Below, piece after piece: positions 1 through 7,706 of a stretch of DNA of 15,573 nt (within the stretch, counting starts at the first letter, position 1; each line of letters begins with the position of its first letter). The stretch covers positions 1 through 15,573 of the forward strand of contig DHOO01000016.1 of assembly GCA_002409975.1 (NCBI GenBank), read 5' to 3'. Source of the stretch: Firmicutes bacterium UBA5388 (GTDB lineage: Bacteria; Bacillota; UBA4882; UBA10575). The translations under genes and the position numbers were made by a program. The notes under the pieces are model-generated. The model saw only the letters and a list, made by a program, of their open reading frames with translations, had not been told where the DNA came from and made no database searches.

Positions 1-419
1 AAAAAAGCAAGTATCGCCCCTAACCATTCCCAGTTTCCCAAATGAGCGGTGTAAATGATCACTCCTTGACCCCGGCTGTAAGCGTCTTTTAGAAAATCTT
101 CTCCCTCAATTGTAAGATCAATATAATTCCTAAAGTTATTCTTATTTAATTTTCTGACCATAATAAATTCGACAATTACCAAACCCATATGGGTGAAGTT
201 CTCTTCAAGCAGCCTTTCAATCTCTGCGGGTGATAGCTCGTCCTTCAGCACCAGTCGCATATTATTATCAGCGATTTCATTATAACTTTTTACTGTTTTA
301 CGTAACAATTTACCCAGTAAAACTCCGACTTTAAAGCGGATTTGATCGGGTAAAATTATAATAATTAGGGAAACCAATTTATAAAATAAAGTGATTAACA
401 AATTACCAAGCTCTTTCAT
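1..419 (-). CDS. lpxL: LpxL/HtrB-family lipid A (lysophospholipid) acyltransferase, 3'-truncated by window edge
   Basis: Only the N-terminal 139 residues are in the window; the frame is open to base 1. The family transfers a secondary acyl chain onto Kdo2-lipid A at the inner face of the cytoplasmic membrane. Seen: a hydrophobic N-terminal segment at about residues 7-24 and the family's catalytic HX4(D/E) motif as HLGNWE at residues 126-131 (H126, E131). The ATG at 419 is preceded by AGGGAG five bases upstream. It is the last visible gene of the kds-msbA block, 74 bases after the msbA stop, which fits a late lipid A acylation step. Which acyl chain it transfers (LpxL- or LpxM-like) cannot be told; the symbol is by family only. 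Confidence 0.88.
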   Translation of the reverse strand, partial: MKELGNLLITLFYKLVSLIIIILPDQIRFKVGVLLGKLLRKTVKSYNEIADNNMRLVLKDELSPAEIERLLEENFTHMGLVIVEFIMVRKLNKNNFRNYIDLTIEGEDFLKDAYSRGQGVIIYTAHLGNWEWLGAILAF

Positions 420-493
420 CTTAACTCCCTTCCGATCATTGGTCGCAAAAAATTGCCAAAAATAGATAAGAATTACTTCGAAGCGGATTAAGA

Positions 494-2245
494 TTAACTC
501 TTGTTCTGACCGCTTCTGAAGTTACTCTTATATAAGCTATAATAGATACCGCCCATTTCCATTAGTTGGTTGTGAGTTCCTGTTTCCACAATTTTCCCAT
601 TGGAAAGGACAATAATCTTATCGGCATTTTTAATCGTACTTAAGCGGTGGGCGATCACTAGAGTAGTTCTACTTTTCATTAGCCGATTGAGAGCTTCCTG
701 CACTAGAACCTCGGATTCGGTGTCCAAAGCAGAGGTTGCTTCGTCTAGAATCAAAATGCGCGGGTTCTTTAGAATAGCCCGGGCGATAGCAATTCTTTGG
801 CGTTGACCCCCGGAAAGCCCCACTCCTCTTTCCCCAACAACCGTATCATAACCATTAGGAAGTTTAAAGATAAAGTCGTGGGCATTAGCCGCCCTCGCCG
901 CTTCAATTATTTCTTCCTCCGCAGCTTCTAATCTCCCATAGCGGATATTATTCCGCAAAGTTCCGCTAAAAAGAATCGTTTCTTGCGGGACAATACCAAT
1001 CTGAGTTCGCAATGAAACCAAGTCAATCTCTTTTATATCTTTTCCATCCAGTACGATCTGACCTTTAGTCGGCTCGTAAAAACGAGGGATCAAATCGGCA
1101 ATCGTTGTCTTGCCTGCGCCGCTGGGACCGACCAGCGCGACGACCTCTCCTGGTTTAATTTCAAAATCTATATCTTTAAGAATCTCTTCTCCTTGATTGT
1201 AGGCAAAGGAAATATTCCGAAACTCTAAGTTCCCCACAACGTTTGTTAATACTTCGTTGTTCTTTTCCTCCAAAACCGGATTGTCAATCGCCATTAATTC
1301 AAATATTCGTTCGGCCGCAGCCAAAGCTTGTTGAAGAGTAGTGCTTAATTTGCTTAGGGAGCTCAAAGGATTCATAATCGTTAGCAGTAATGTAAAAAAG
1401 GCAATTAACTCTGACACTTTGATATAGCCATTCATCACTTCATATCCGCCGTACCAGAGAATCGCGGTAAAAGAAACCGCAGTGATAAATTCGATAATCG
1501 AGGTAAGAGAGGCTCCATATTGTTCACTACGCACCCTAGCACGGAAATTTTCGTCATTTTCCGCGCTAAAGCGTTCAAATTCGTACTCTTCCCGCCCAAA
1601 GGACTTGACTACTTTGATCGAAGATAAGGTTTCTTCCAGAACATGGGAAATATCGGCTAATTTGATTTGCACTTTCCTACTCGCTTTACGAATTTTGATA
1701 TTAAAAAACTTTAAGACATAAGTAATCAAAGGAAGAGCGAGCAGCACAAATAAAGTTAATTTAAAGTCAATAATAAAAAGATAGATTAAAGCGCCCAGTA
1801 GAGTAACAAGCTCGTAAAAAATACCGATCGCTCCATTAACAATGGCATTTTGCAATACTCCCACATCATTAGTTACTCTCGACATGATCTCTCCGACTTT
1901 GTTTTTGCTGTAAAAACTCAAGGATAAATTTTGCAAATGGTAGTACAAATCGTTCCTTAGATCCCTAATCGCTTTCTGAGAAACATAAGCCAGTAAAAAA
2001 CGCTGCCAGTAATAGACTACTTCTTTCAAAAAATAGGCGGCAATCAATACCAATGCGCTCCAGGTAAGTAGTGATAAACCTTGTTTGCCGGGTTCTAGCG
2101 TACTAATGACCGTTTCCATTAAGTCTTTAAAGACCTTAACAACGTAGACGGTCAGAAACGAATGAAGAAGCATCGACAGGATTCCCAGGGTTAATCGGCC
2201 TTTATAGGGAGTAACATACTTATATATTTTCTTCAGCAATTTCAC
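494..2245 (-). CDS. msbA: MsbA-type lipid A export ABC transporter (permease-ATPase half transporter)
   Basis: 583 residues, the usual MsbA length. A six-helix ABC membrane domain (about residues 15-310) is fused to a nucleotide-binding domain with Walker A GPSGAGKT (373-380), signature LSGGQ (477-481), Walker B ILILDEA (497-503) and switch histidine H533. The family works as a homodimer; MsbA flips core lipid A across the inner membrane with ATP. The start is GTG at 2245, with AGGAG eight bases upstream. The gene lies 36 bases after kdsC and ahead of the lipid A acyltransferase gene. Type IV ABC exporters are hard to separate by sequence into lipid and drug exporters; the Kdo/LPS context is the main reason for calling MsbA. 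Confidence 0.88.
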   Translation of the reverse strand: MKLLKKIYKYVTPYKGRLTLGILSMLLHSFLTVYVVKVFKDLMETVISTLEPGKQGLSLLTWSALVLIAAYFLKEVVYYWQRFLLAYVSQKAIRDLRNDLYYHLQNLSLSFYSKNKVGEIMSRVTNDVGVLQNAIVNGAIGIFYELVTLLGALIYLFIIDFKLTLFVLLALPLITYVLKFFNIKIRKASRKVQIKLADISHVLEETLSSIKVVKSFGREEYEFERFSAENDENFRARVRSEQYGASLTSIIEFITAVSFTAILWYGGYEVMNGYIKVSELIAFFTLLLTIMNPLSSLSKLSTTLQQALAAAERIFELMAIDNPVLEEKNNEVLTNVVGNLEFRNISFAYNQGEEILKDIDFEIKPGEVVALVGPSGAGKTTIADLIPRFYEPTKGQIVLDGKDIKEIDLVSLRTQIGIVPQETILFSGTLRNNIRYGRLEAAEEEIIEAARAANAHDFIFKLPNGYDTVVGERGVGLSGGQRQRIAIARAILKNPRILILDEATSALDTESEVLVQEALNRLMKSRTTLVIAHRLSTIKNADKIIVLSNGKIVETGTHNQLMEMGGIYYSLYKSNFRSGQNKS

Positions 2246-2281
2246 AGTATCAGCTCCTGATCATAGCCAATGATGGTACTA

Positions 2282-2779
2282 TCAATTATTGTCCCGCGAA
2301 GTTTGCAGAATCATTTCGATTGCCTCTCGCACAGCGCCTTCTCCACCGTTAAGTTTGGTGATATAATCCACTTCTTCATCTACGCCCACTGCATCAGCCA
2401 CACAAAATGATAATCCAACCTTATTGATTAACGGTAAATCATTTACATCATCGCCAATAAAGGCGATCTCTTCATCAGAAATATTATATTTTTCTTTTAG
2501 CAATTGATAAACCTCAAGCTTATCATCAACGCCTTGATAGACTTCTTCAATTCCCAATTCTTTAGCCCTAGTATTTACTATTTCCGAGTTTCTCCCGGTG
2601 ATAATAACAGGGAGAATTCCTTGCTTAATTAACAATTTAATTCCTAACCCATCTTTAGTATTAAACGCCTTAAATTTTTCACCATGCGGACCCATATAGA
2701 TCTTGCCGTCTGTAAGGGTTCCATCCACATCCATGATGAACATTTTTATCTTTTTCGTTTTTTCCTCTAACTTTTTCAT
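2282..2779 (-). CDS. kdsC: 3-deoxy-D-manno-octulosonate-8-phosphate phosphatase (KdsC)
   Basis: 165-residue capless HAD-superfamily phosphatase that removes phosphate from Kdo-8-phosphate in the cytoplasm, the third step of CMP-Kdo synthesis. Seen: HAD motif I DVDGTLTDG (17-25; nucleophile D17, acid D19), motif II threonine in TGR (61-63), the motif III lysine near K87, and motif IV GDDVND (109-114). The C-terminal NGGEGAVREAIEMIL is typical of KdsC. Its ATG overlaps the kdsD stop by three bases (ATGA) and the upstream ribosome binding site is weak, so translation is probably coupled to kdsD. HAD phosphatases vary in substrate, but the kdsD/kdsA/kdsB context makes this call firm. Confidence 0.95.
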   Translation of the reverse strand: MKKLEEKTKKIKMFIMDVDGTLTDGKIYMGPHGEKFKAFNTKDGLGIKLLIKQGILPVIITGRNSEIVNTRAKELGIEEVYQGVDDKLEVYQLLKEKYNISDEEIAFIGDDVNDLPLINKVGLSFCVADAVGVDEEVDYITKLNGGEGAVREAIEMILQTSRDNN

Positions 2780-3753
2780 TCCACAATACCAGCCTTTATG
2801 ATATCATGCAGTCTGATCATGCCTACCGGTCTTTGCTCTTTATCCACCACCGGCAGTACCATGATCTCTCTTTCCTGCATTGGTTTTATGGCCTCCACCG
2901 CTAAAGCGTCCGGCGCAATCACAATTGGATTTTTGGTCATAATATCGCATACTTTTAAATTAGGTAAACTATCATACTTTTCAATAGTTCGCCTTAAATC
3001 TCCATCAGTGATAATCCCAACCAGCTTCTGGTCAGCATCGACGACACTAATGGCGCCCAGACCTTTTTCGCTCATAATGATAATGGCTTTTTTCAACACT
3101 TCGTCGCCATCGATAATCGGATTTTCCTCATCTTTAAACATTAGGTCGCTCACTTTAGTTAGCAGCCTTTTGCCCAAGGAGCCTTTGGGATGAAAGACAG
3201 CAAAGTTCTCTGGTTGAAACCCAATCATTTTTGATAAAACAATCGCTAACGCATCACCAAAGACCAGTGTCGCCGTTGAACTGGTCGTAGGAGCCAGATT
3301 ATGCATACAGGCTTCTCTGATGATATCAAGATGAATGCTTAAATCGGCGTGCCGTTCCAGGGTGGAATTAGGTCTGCAGGTAATACTCACCAGCCCGGCC
3401 TTAATCTTTTTAATCGAAGGAATCAATTGGATAATTTCGTCCGTCTCCCCACTGTAACTTACGGCCAGGATAATGTCGTCTTTAGTGATCACCCCTAAAT
3501 CACCATGGGCGCCTTCGGCCGGATGCAAAAAATAAGCGGGAGTACCCAAACTGGACATGGTAGCCGCAATCTTTTTAGCGATATGCCCGGATTTACCCAT
3601 TCCGGTAAGGATCACCCGGCCCTGACAAGCAAGGATCTCTTTTACCAAAACAGTAAAGTTCTCATCTAGCTCATCTTTAACCTTTAGTAAAGATTCAATC
3701 TCGATGGCAAAGACTTTGCGGGCTTCTTCAAGAATATCAATATCCACCATCAT
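2776..3753 (-). CDS. kdsD: D-arabinose-5-phosphate isomerase (KdsD), SIS plus two CBS domains
   Basis: Converts ribulose-5-phosphate to arabinose-5-phosphate, the first committed step to Kdo. Numbering from the TTG two codons upstream: SIS domain about 30-200 with GMGKSGHIA (53-61), AEGAHGDLG (81-89), SYSGETDE (101-108) and FHPKGSLGKRL (189-199), then two CBS repeats at about 205-265 and 270-325. Length is very close to E. coli KdsD (328). I place the start at ATG 3753, because GGAG lies seven bases upstream and the alternatives are a TTG at 3759 inside the kdsA stop or a second ATG at 3750. Only two bases separate it from the kdsA stop. CBS pairs suggest allosteric control, but no ligand can be read from the sequence. 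Confidence 0.95.
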   Translation of the reverse strand: MMVDIDILEEARKVFAIEIESLLKVKDELDENFTVLVKEILACQGRVILTGMGKSGHIAKKIAATMSSLGTPAYFLHPAEGAHGDLGVITKDDIILAVSYSGETDEIIQLIPSIKKIKAGLVSITCRPNSTLERHADLSIHLDIIREACMHNLAPTTSSTATLVFGDALAIVLSKMIGFQPENFAVFHPKGSLGKRLLTKVSDLMFKDEENPIIDGDEVLKKAIIIMSEKGLGAISVVDADQKLVGIITDGDLRRTIEKYDSLPNLKVCDIMTKNPIVIAPDALAVEAIKPMQEREIMVLPVVDKEQRPVGMIRLHDIIKAGIVE

Positions 3754-3755
3754 TA

Positions 3756-4601
3756 TCAATCTCCGCTTTTGATATATTCATCTATATATTTTACCTGCTT
3801 CAATAGTTCTGGCAACTCATCCAGTTTCACCATATTAGGTCCATCGGATAAAGCCTGATCAGGATGAGGATGGGTTTCCAAAAAAAGAGCGTCAATCCCG
3901 ATTGAAGCTGCTGCTCTGGAAAGATCTTTTACATATTCTCGATTACCGCCGGTTGATGAGCCTTGACCACCGGGTTTTTGGACGCTATGGGTCCCATCAA
4001 AAACGACAGGGTAACCCAACTTTCTTAATTCAACCAAGCCTGTCATATCAACAACTAGATTATTATAGCCAAAACTTGTCCCTCTTTCGGTCACAAGAAT
4101 TTTATTATTCCCCGATTGGCTCACCTTATCAACAACGTTTTTCATATCCCAAGGCGCCAGAAACTGGCCTTTTTTAACATTTATAGCTTTATGGGTTTGG
4201 GCGGCGGCAATCAGTAAATCCGTCTGCCGACATAAAAAAGCCGGAATCTGTAAAATATCAACAACTTCTGCAACCGGTGCGACCTGTTCCGGGAGATGAA
4301 TATCAGTAATAACAGGGAGATTAAATTCCTTTTTAACCTTAGCCAAGATACGGAGACCTGTTTCTAATCCTTCCCCTCTAAAAGAGCCAAGGCTTGTTCG
4401 ATTCGCCTTATCAAAAGAAGATTTGAAAACCAATGGTATTTCCAATCTATCGGTAAGCTCCTTTAATTGTTCGGCGGTCTCCATGACCAGTCTCTCGGAC
4501 TCAATAACACATGGTCCGGCAATTAATACAAATGGATTATTCCCGCCGACGACTAACCGATCAGTTATTTGAACCTGGGCCGTTTTAAACTCTTGTCGCA
4601 T
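3756..4601 (-). CDS. kdsA: 3-deoxy-8-phosphooctulonate synthase (KdsA), metal-dependent class
   Basis: 281-residue TIM-barrel enzyme condensing phosphoenolpyruvate with arabinose-5-phosphate to Kdo-8-phosphate. Seen: AGPCVIESE (28-36), KSSFDKANRTS (60-70), FLCRQTDLL (122-130), DGTHSVQKPGG (202-212) and LSDGPNM (251-257). The residues C31, H205, E242 and D253 fall at a constant offset of 20 from the Aquifex aeolicus metal ligands C11, H185, E222 and D233. The E. coli-type metal-independent enzyme has Asn in place of that Cys. So a divalent-metal-dependent enzyme is expected. The gene's start overlaps the 3' end of kdsB by 17 bases. Confidence 0.97.
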   Translation of the reverse strand: MRQEFKTAQVQITDRLVVGGNNPFVLIAGPCVIESERLVMETAEQLKELTDRLEIPLVFKSSFDKANRTSLGSFRGEGLETGLRILAKVKKEFNLPVITDIHLPEQVAPVAEVVDILQIPAFLCRQTDLLIAAAQTHKAINVKKGQFLAPWDMKNVVDKVSQSGNNKILVTERGTSFGYNNLVVDMTGLVELRKLGYPVVFDGTHSVQKPGGQGSSTGGNREYVKDLSRAAASIGIDALFLETHPHPDQALSDGPNMVKLDELPELLKQVKYIDEYIKSGD

Positions 4602-5340
4602 TTATTTTACCCTCTCTTACAATTATATTAACTCTATCCAAGTCGGCCTGCGAGTCAACACTGACTGTTTCAAAATTCGTTTCGACTACTTTAATCTTAT
4701 ATCCGTTTTCCAAAGCTCTTAGTTGCTCCAGAGATTCAACCTGTTCAAGCAGGGTCCGTTTCATCGACGCATATTTTAATAAAAAATCTTTACGATAGGC
4801 ATATAAGCCAACATGTTTATAATAACCGACCTCAAGACCGGTCCGATTATAAGGAAGCGGAGAACGCGAAAAATATAAGGCAAATCCATAATTATCAGTT
4901 ACTACTTTAACCACATTGGGGTCATTGAGCTCTTTTTCCTCTTTGATCCGGTGTTTCAGGGTTGACATTACAAGGCTGTTATCCTCCACTAATGGTTTGA
5001 CTAATTCGTCAACCATTTCCGGGGCAAGAAGCGGCTCATCCCCCTGAATATTAACAATAATATCGTCATGGTCAATGTTCAAATAGCCGATCGCCTCCAC
5101 CAAGCGATCAGTTCCTGTTTGATGGTTTGGAGAAGTCATCAGCGCTTTACCGCCGAAAGCTTCTACTGTTTCCTTAATACGCTGATCATCGGTGGCGATC
5201 AGAACATCCGAGAGATAGATGGCGTTTTTTGCACGCAGATAAACATGTTCAATCATCGGTTTTCCTGCGATCAGTTTTAACGGCTTTCCAGGAAGCCTGG
5301 TCGAACCATAGCGGGCGGGAATGATCCCTATAACTTTCAA
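4585..5340 (-). CDS. kdsB: CMP-Kdo synthetase (3-deoxy-manno-octulosonate cytidylyltransferase, KdsB)
   Basis: Activates Kdo with CTP to CMP-Kdo, the donor for Kdo transferase. The nucleotidyltransferase N-terminal motif IIPARYGSTRLPGKPL begins at residue 6, QGDEPLL is at about 99-105, and VDSQADLDRV lies near the C-terminus. I chose a TTG start at 5340: GGAGGTG stands five bases upstream, and the 251-residue product matches the family (E. coli 248). The frame stays open to an ATG at 5406, but those 22 extra residues (MNTMKSFFFLSIIDSAHSGG...) precede the conserved start, have no family counterpart and include the ribosome binding site itself. First gene of the Kdo block, with a possible promoter at 5414-5419. 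Confidence 0.95.
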   Translation of the reverse strand: MKVIGIIPARYGSTRLPGKPLKLIAGKPMIEHVYLRAKNAIYLSDVLIATDDQRIKETVEAFGGKALMTSPNHQTGTDRLVEAIGYLNIDHDDIIVNIQGDEPLLAPEMVDELVKPLVEDNSLVMSTLKHRIKEEKELNDPNVVKVVTDNYGFALYFSRSPLPYNRTGLEVGYYKHVGLYAYRKDFLLKYASMKRTLLEQVESLEQLRALENGYKIKVVETNFETVSVDSQADLDRVNIIVREGKINATRV

Positions 5341-5413
5341 ATTTACACCTCCAGAATGGGCTGAGTCAATAATTGACAAAAAGAAGAATGATTTCATCGT
5401 ATTCATAATAGTT

Positions 5414-5419
5414 ATTATA
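5414..5419 (-). promoter_or_regulatory. Candidate -10 box of the kds operon promoter
   Basis: On the minus strand TATAAT occupies 5419-5414, about 74 bases upstream of the kdsB TTG start. The -35 position (near 5437-5442) reads TAGAAG, a poor match, and overlaps the palindrome ACTTCTATAGAAGT. A start site near 5407 would exclude the ATG at 5406 as a practical start codon, which agrees with the TTG choice. This is a sequence match only. Confidence 0.4.
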
Positions 5420-5435
5420 ATACATTTAAATTTAA

Positions 5436-5449
5436 ACTTCTATAGAAGT
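5436..5449. repeat. Perfect 14-bp palindrome at the -35 region of the kds promoter
   Basis: ACTTCTATAGAAGT is exactly self-complementary (two 7-base arms, no spacer). It lies where the -35 box of the candidate kdsB promoter would be, so it could be a repressor site for the Kdo operon. No regulator is encoded nearby, and an AT-rich 14-mer palindrome can occur by chance. Confidence 0.4.
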
Positions 5450-5486
5450 AGCAAAAAGGTAGATGGATAAGTTTCTCACAGCTACT

Positions 5487-5502
5487 TGCGCTTTCCAGCG
5501 CA
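5487..5502 (-). terminator. Short GC-rich hairpin downstream of galM
   Basis: On the minus strand TGCGCT-GGAA-AGCGCA forms a 6-bp stem with a tetraloop, 28 bases after the galM stop. No clear U-tract follows, so it is either a weak terminator or an mRNA 3'-end stabiliser. Confidence 0.4.
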
Positions 5503-5529
5503 CCAATTTATTAACGAAAATTCCCAACA

Positions 5530-6567
5530 CTATATGGAAAATTTATAAACCGTTTTCTGCCGGTAAGTCTCGCCAGGATTTAAAAGTGTGGTAGGAAAAG
5601 CCGCCTGGTTAGGAGCATCCGGGAAATGTTGCGCTTCCAGACAAAATGCCCCCTGTTTATCATAAACCCTACCGGATTTACCCTTGAGCGTCCCATTTAG
5701 AAAATTTGCCGTATAAAACTGAATTCCCGGTTCCGTAGTGAATACCTCCATCATCCTTTTACTATCCGGATCAAAGACTCTGGCTGCCAATAACAACTCA
5801 TTTTCATTTTTATTCAGGACATAATTATGATCGTAACCACCTTCCAGTTCGCTAATCCGTGCGCCAATAGGTCTTCTTACTGTGAAATCCAGCGGTGAAT
5901 CTTTAACCGGCTTAAGCTCACCCGTAGGAATCAAGTCTTCATCTACAACACTATATTGATCGGCATTGATCATGATTTCGTGTCGCAAAACATCACCCGA
6001 ACCCTCACCGCTTAAGTTAAAATAACTATGATTGGTCAGGTTGACAACTGTCGGTTTGTCCGTAACGGCCTCATATTCGATCGTCAATTCGTTTTGATTA
6101 GTTAATTGATACGTCACTATTGTGCGCAGGTTCCCCGGATATCCTTCTTCACCGTCTTTTGATAAATAAAACAACCGGACACCAACTGCCTGATCGCTTT
6201 GCATCTCTTCCGCGCTCCAAACAACCTTGTCAAAACCGACGTTTCCGCCGTGGAGATGGTTTTTCCCTTCGTTTTTGGCCAGTTGATACTCGGCGCCGTT
6301 TATGACAAACCTGCCGCCGGTAATCCGGTTGGCATACCTGCCGATAATTGCTCCCAAATAAGGATGCTCCCCCAGATATTCTTGGAACGTATTAAACCCC
6401 AGAACAAGATCGACCATTTTTCCGTCTTTTGCCGGTACTTGCAATGCGGTAATAATTCCGCCATAGGTAATAATTTTGACTGTTACGTTTTGTGTATTCT
6501 TTAAAGTAAACAGCATCACCTTGGCGCCATCTTTTGTCGTCCCGAACAACGTTTTTTTGATCTCCAC
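5530..6567 (-). CDS. galM: Aldose 1-epimerase (galactose mutarotase)
   Basis: Interconverts alpha and beta anomers of galactose/glucose in the cytoplasm. In numbering from GTG 6567 the 345-residue product has the binding residues R77 (GRYANRI) and H106 (NHLHGG), the catalytic acid H180 (LTNHSYFNL), D246 (GGYDHNYVL) and the catalytic base E311 (CLEAQHFPDAPN). I chose GTG 6567 because AGGGGG sits six bases upstream and the length then fits GalM. The frame runs open to 6759, but that extension (64 residues, rich in K/R/L) has no family counterpart. The gene stands alone between the kds operon and the divergent Uma2 gene, with no other sugar genes nearby. Confidence 0.95.
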   Translation of the reverse strand: MEIKKTLFGTTKDGAKVMLFTLKNTQNVTVKIITYGGIITALQVPAKDGKMVDLVLGFNTFQEYLGEHPYLGAIIGRYANRITGGRFVINGAEYQLAKNEGKNHLHGGNVGFDKVVWSAEEMQSDQAVGVRLFYLSKDGEEGYPGNLRTIVTYQLTNQNELTIEYEAVTDKPTVVNLTNHSYFNLSGEGSGDVLRHEIMINADQYSVVDEDLIPTGELKPVKDSPLDFTVRRPIGARISELEGGYDHNYVLNKNENELLLAARVFDPDSKRMMEVFTTEPGIQFYTANFLNGTLKGKSGRVYDKQGAFCLEAQHFPDAPNQAAFPTTLLNPGETYRQKTVYKFSI

Positions 6568-6646
6568 ACGAATCCCCCTTTTTAAATGGCTCGCAACTAT
6601 CAGGTTGCCGTAATACACCTTACTTCTTAATCTATATTTCTTCAGC

Positions 6647-6680
6647 AAAAGGAAGGTCCCTTCTAAGATTCCTTCCTTTT
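6647..6680 (-). repeat. 10-bp inverted repeat in the galM leader
   Basis: AAAAGGAAGG (6647-6656) and CCTTCCTTTT (6671-6680) are perfect complements around a 14-base loop. In the galM transcript the hairpin would lie 80 bases before the GTG and end in CCTTCCTTTT, so an attenuator is conceivable. On the plus strand it also has a T-rich end (CCTTTTTATCC). The role is unknown. Confidence 0.4.
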
Positions 6681-6899
6681 TATCCTGTTTACCTAATATT
6701 CTGTTTTTCATTTTTTGCTCCAACCTTAATCCTAATTCCAGCCACAACAGAATAAACACACATTTCGCCCATACTCACTCTGTTTTATTTCACAGATTCA
6801 TTTTGTAGCTTCAATTATATTGTTTCTCTTTACAAATCATTATCGTTACAGTAAGTTTAGCCAATTCCGTCTTCCTATTATACTGATACCGAATACCTA

Positions 6900-6931
6900 A
6901 TTAGCTATTATCAATTGACAATCTAGCTAAT
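6900..6931. promoter_or_regulatory. Inverted repeat overlapping the -35 box, candidate operator
   Basis: ATTAGCTA (6900-6907) and TAGCTAAT (6924-6931) are perfect 8-base inverted arms, 16 bases apart, with the -35 box between them. The downstream protein begins with a Phd/YefM-like domain, a family that binds palindromic operators in its own promoter. Autoregulation is inference. Confidence 0.45.
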
Positions 6932-6943
6932 AATGCTTATAAT
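6915..6943 (+). promoter_or_regulatory. Consensus sigma-A promoter of the Phd-Uma2 gene
   Basis: TTGACA at 6915-6920 and TATAAT at 6938-6943 are exact consensus boxes with the optimal 17-base spacer. Transcription would begin near 6950, about 25 bases before the ATG. A promoter this strong on a toxin/nuclease-like gene suggests it is normally held down by a repressor. Confidence 0.85.
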
Positions 6944-6974
6944 TATAGCGATAACAGAGACGTGAGGTGATATC

Positions 6975-7706
6975 ATGAGGGTTAGTACCACAGATTTACA
7001 GAATGCTTTTGGGAAATATCTTTCACTGGTCGAGAAGGAAGATATTATTGTGGTAAAAAACGGGAAAAGCGTCGCTAAACTCCTCCATTATACGGAACCG
7101 GATTTCTTTGTTGTCCACGAAGAAGCAAAAAATTATAAATTGACAAGAAAGATTAGTTATGAAGAATACATGACTCTGGTTAATTCCTCCGATCAAAGGT
7201 TCGAACTGATTAACGGCGAGATTTATCTGATGGCCTCACCTAGTTTTAAACACCAGATTGTAGTAAACGAAATCGCTGGACATTTTTACAGCTACTTTAA
7301 AGGAAAACCCTGTCGTTCATTAACAGCTCCCTTAGATGTAAGGCTTTTCGGTTTTGCGACTAAATTCGAAGAAGATCCCAATGTTGTTCAACCAGATGTT
7401 ATTGTGATTTGTGACCAGGAAAAAGTAAGTGAGGATAGTAAATACGAAGGTATCCCAACATTGATTGTTGAAGTACTATCTCCCTCAACTAAAGGTAAAG
7501 ATATGGCGGCTAAATTAAACCTCTACATGAAAAGCGGTATTTTAGAGTACTGGATTGTAAATTTGGAAAACAGAAGTATTATTCAATACACCTTTTCTCA
7601 AGAACGAGATATAGATAATATGATTCTCCTTATGGAAGAAGATACGGTCAAATCAAATGTTTTTGCCGATCTGGAGATACCATTAAAAGATATTTTCGAA
7701 AACTAA
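6975..7706 (+). CDS. Phd/YefM-like antitoxin domain fused to a Uma2-family (DUF820) PD-(D/E)XK endonuclease
   Basis: 243 residues; ATG preceded by GAGGTGA. Residues 1-38 (VSTTDLQNAFGKYL then VVKNGKSVAKLL) match the DNA-binding N-terminus of Phd/YefM antitoxins. Residues about 57-240 match Uma2: RFELINGEIYLM (75-86), D121 in APLDV, PDVIVICD (140-147), LIVEVLSPST (163-172) and AKLNLYMKSGILEYWIV (179-195). D141 and E166 are the likely metal-binding pair of the nuclease fold. Uma2 proteins are widespread, often in many copies, and of poorly known function. The fusion puts a likely DNA-binding module and a nuclease fold in one chain. There is no separate toxin gene beside it: the next gene is convergent. 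The fold assignment is confident; the biological role is not. Confidence 0.87.
   Translation: MRVSTTDLQNAFGKYLSLVEKEDIIVVKNGKSVAKLLHYTEPDFFVVHEEAKNYKLTRKISYEEYMTLVNSSDQRFELINGEIYLMASPSFKHQIVVNEIAGHFYSYFKGKPCRSLTAPLDVRLFGFATKFEEDPNVVQPDVIVICDQEKVSEDSKYEGIPTLIVEVLSPSTKGKDMAAKLNLYMKSGILEYWIVNLENRSIIQYTFSQERDIDNMILLMEEDTVKSNVFADLEIPLKDIFEN

Larger units (their letters stand above)
6568..6974. other. Divergent intergenic region between galM and the Phd-Uma2 gene
   Basis: About 400 AT-rich bases. It holds the galM leader with a 10-bp inverted repeat (6647-6680) and, at the right end, the Uma2 promoter and its inverted repeat. A possible minus-strand TATAAT at 6882-6877 could serve galM but lacks a convincing -35. 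I see no supportable gene here. Confidence 0.6.

Noticed and set aside
3902..4177. Plus-strand open frame inside kdsA
   Set aside because: It is antisense to a firmly identified gene, with no own ribosome binding site or recognisable protein family; other frames antisense to msbA, kdsD, galM, the MCP and the ABC genes were dropped for the same reason.
5341..5406. N-terminal extension of KdsB to the ATG at 5406
   Set aside because: It lies outside the conserved protein, overlaps the strong ribosome binding site of the TTG at 5340, and starts at or before the likely transcription start.
6568..6759. 64-residue N-terminal extension of GalM
   Set aside because: No family counterpart; GTG at 6567 has a good ribosome binding site and gives the normal length of 345.
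6689..6772. Possible 27-codon leader peptide before galM on the minus strand
   Set aside because: Weak ribosome binding site, no recognisable codon pattern, and no evidence of attenuation linked to it.
6975..7706. Two-gene toxin-antitoxin locus
   Set aside because: Only one gene is present; the next gene is a convergent chemoreceptor, so a classical antitoxin-toxin pair is not supported.
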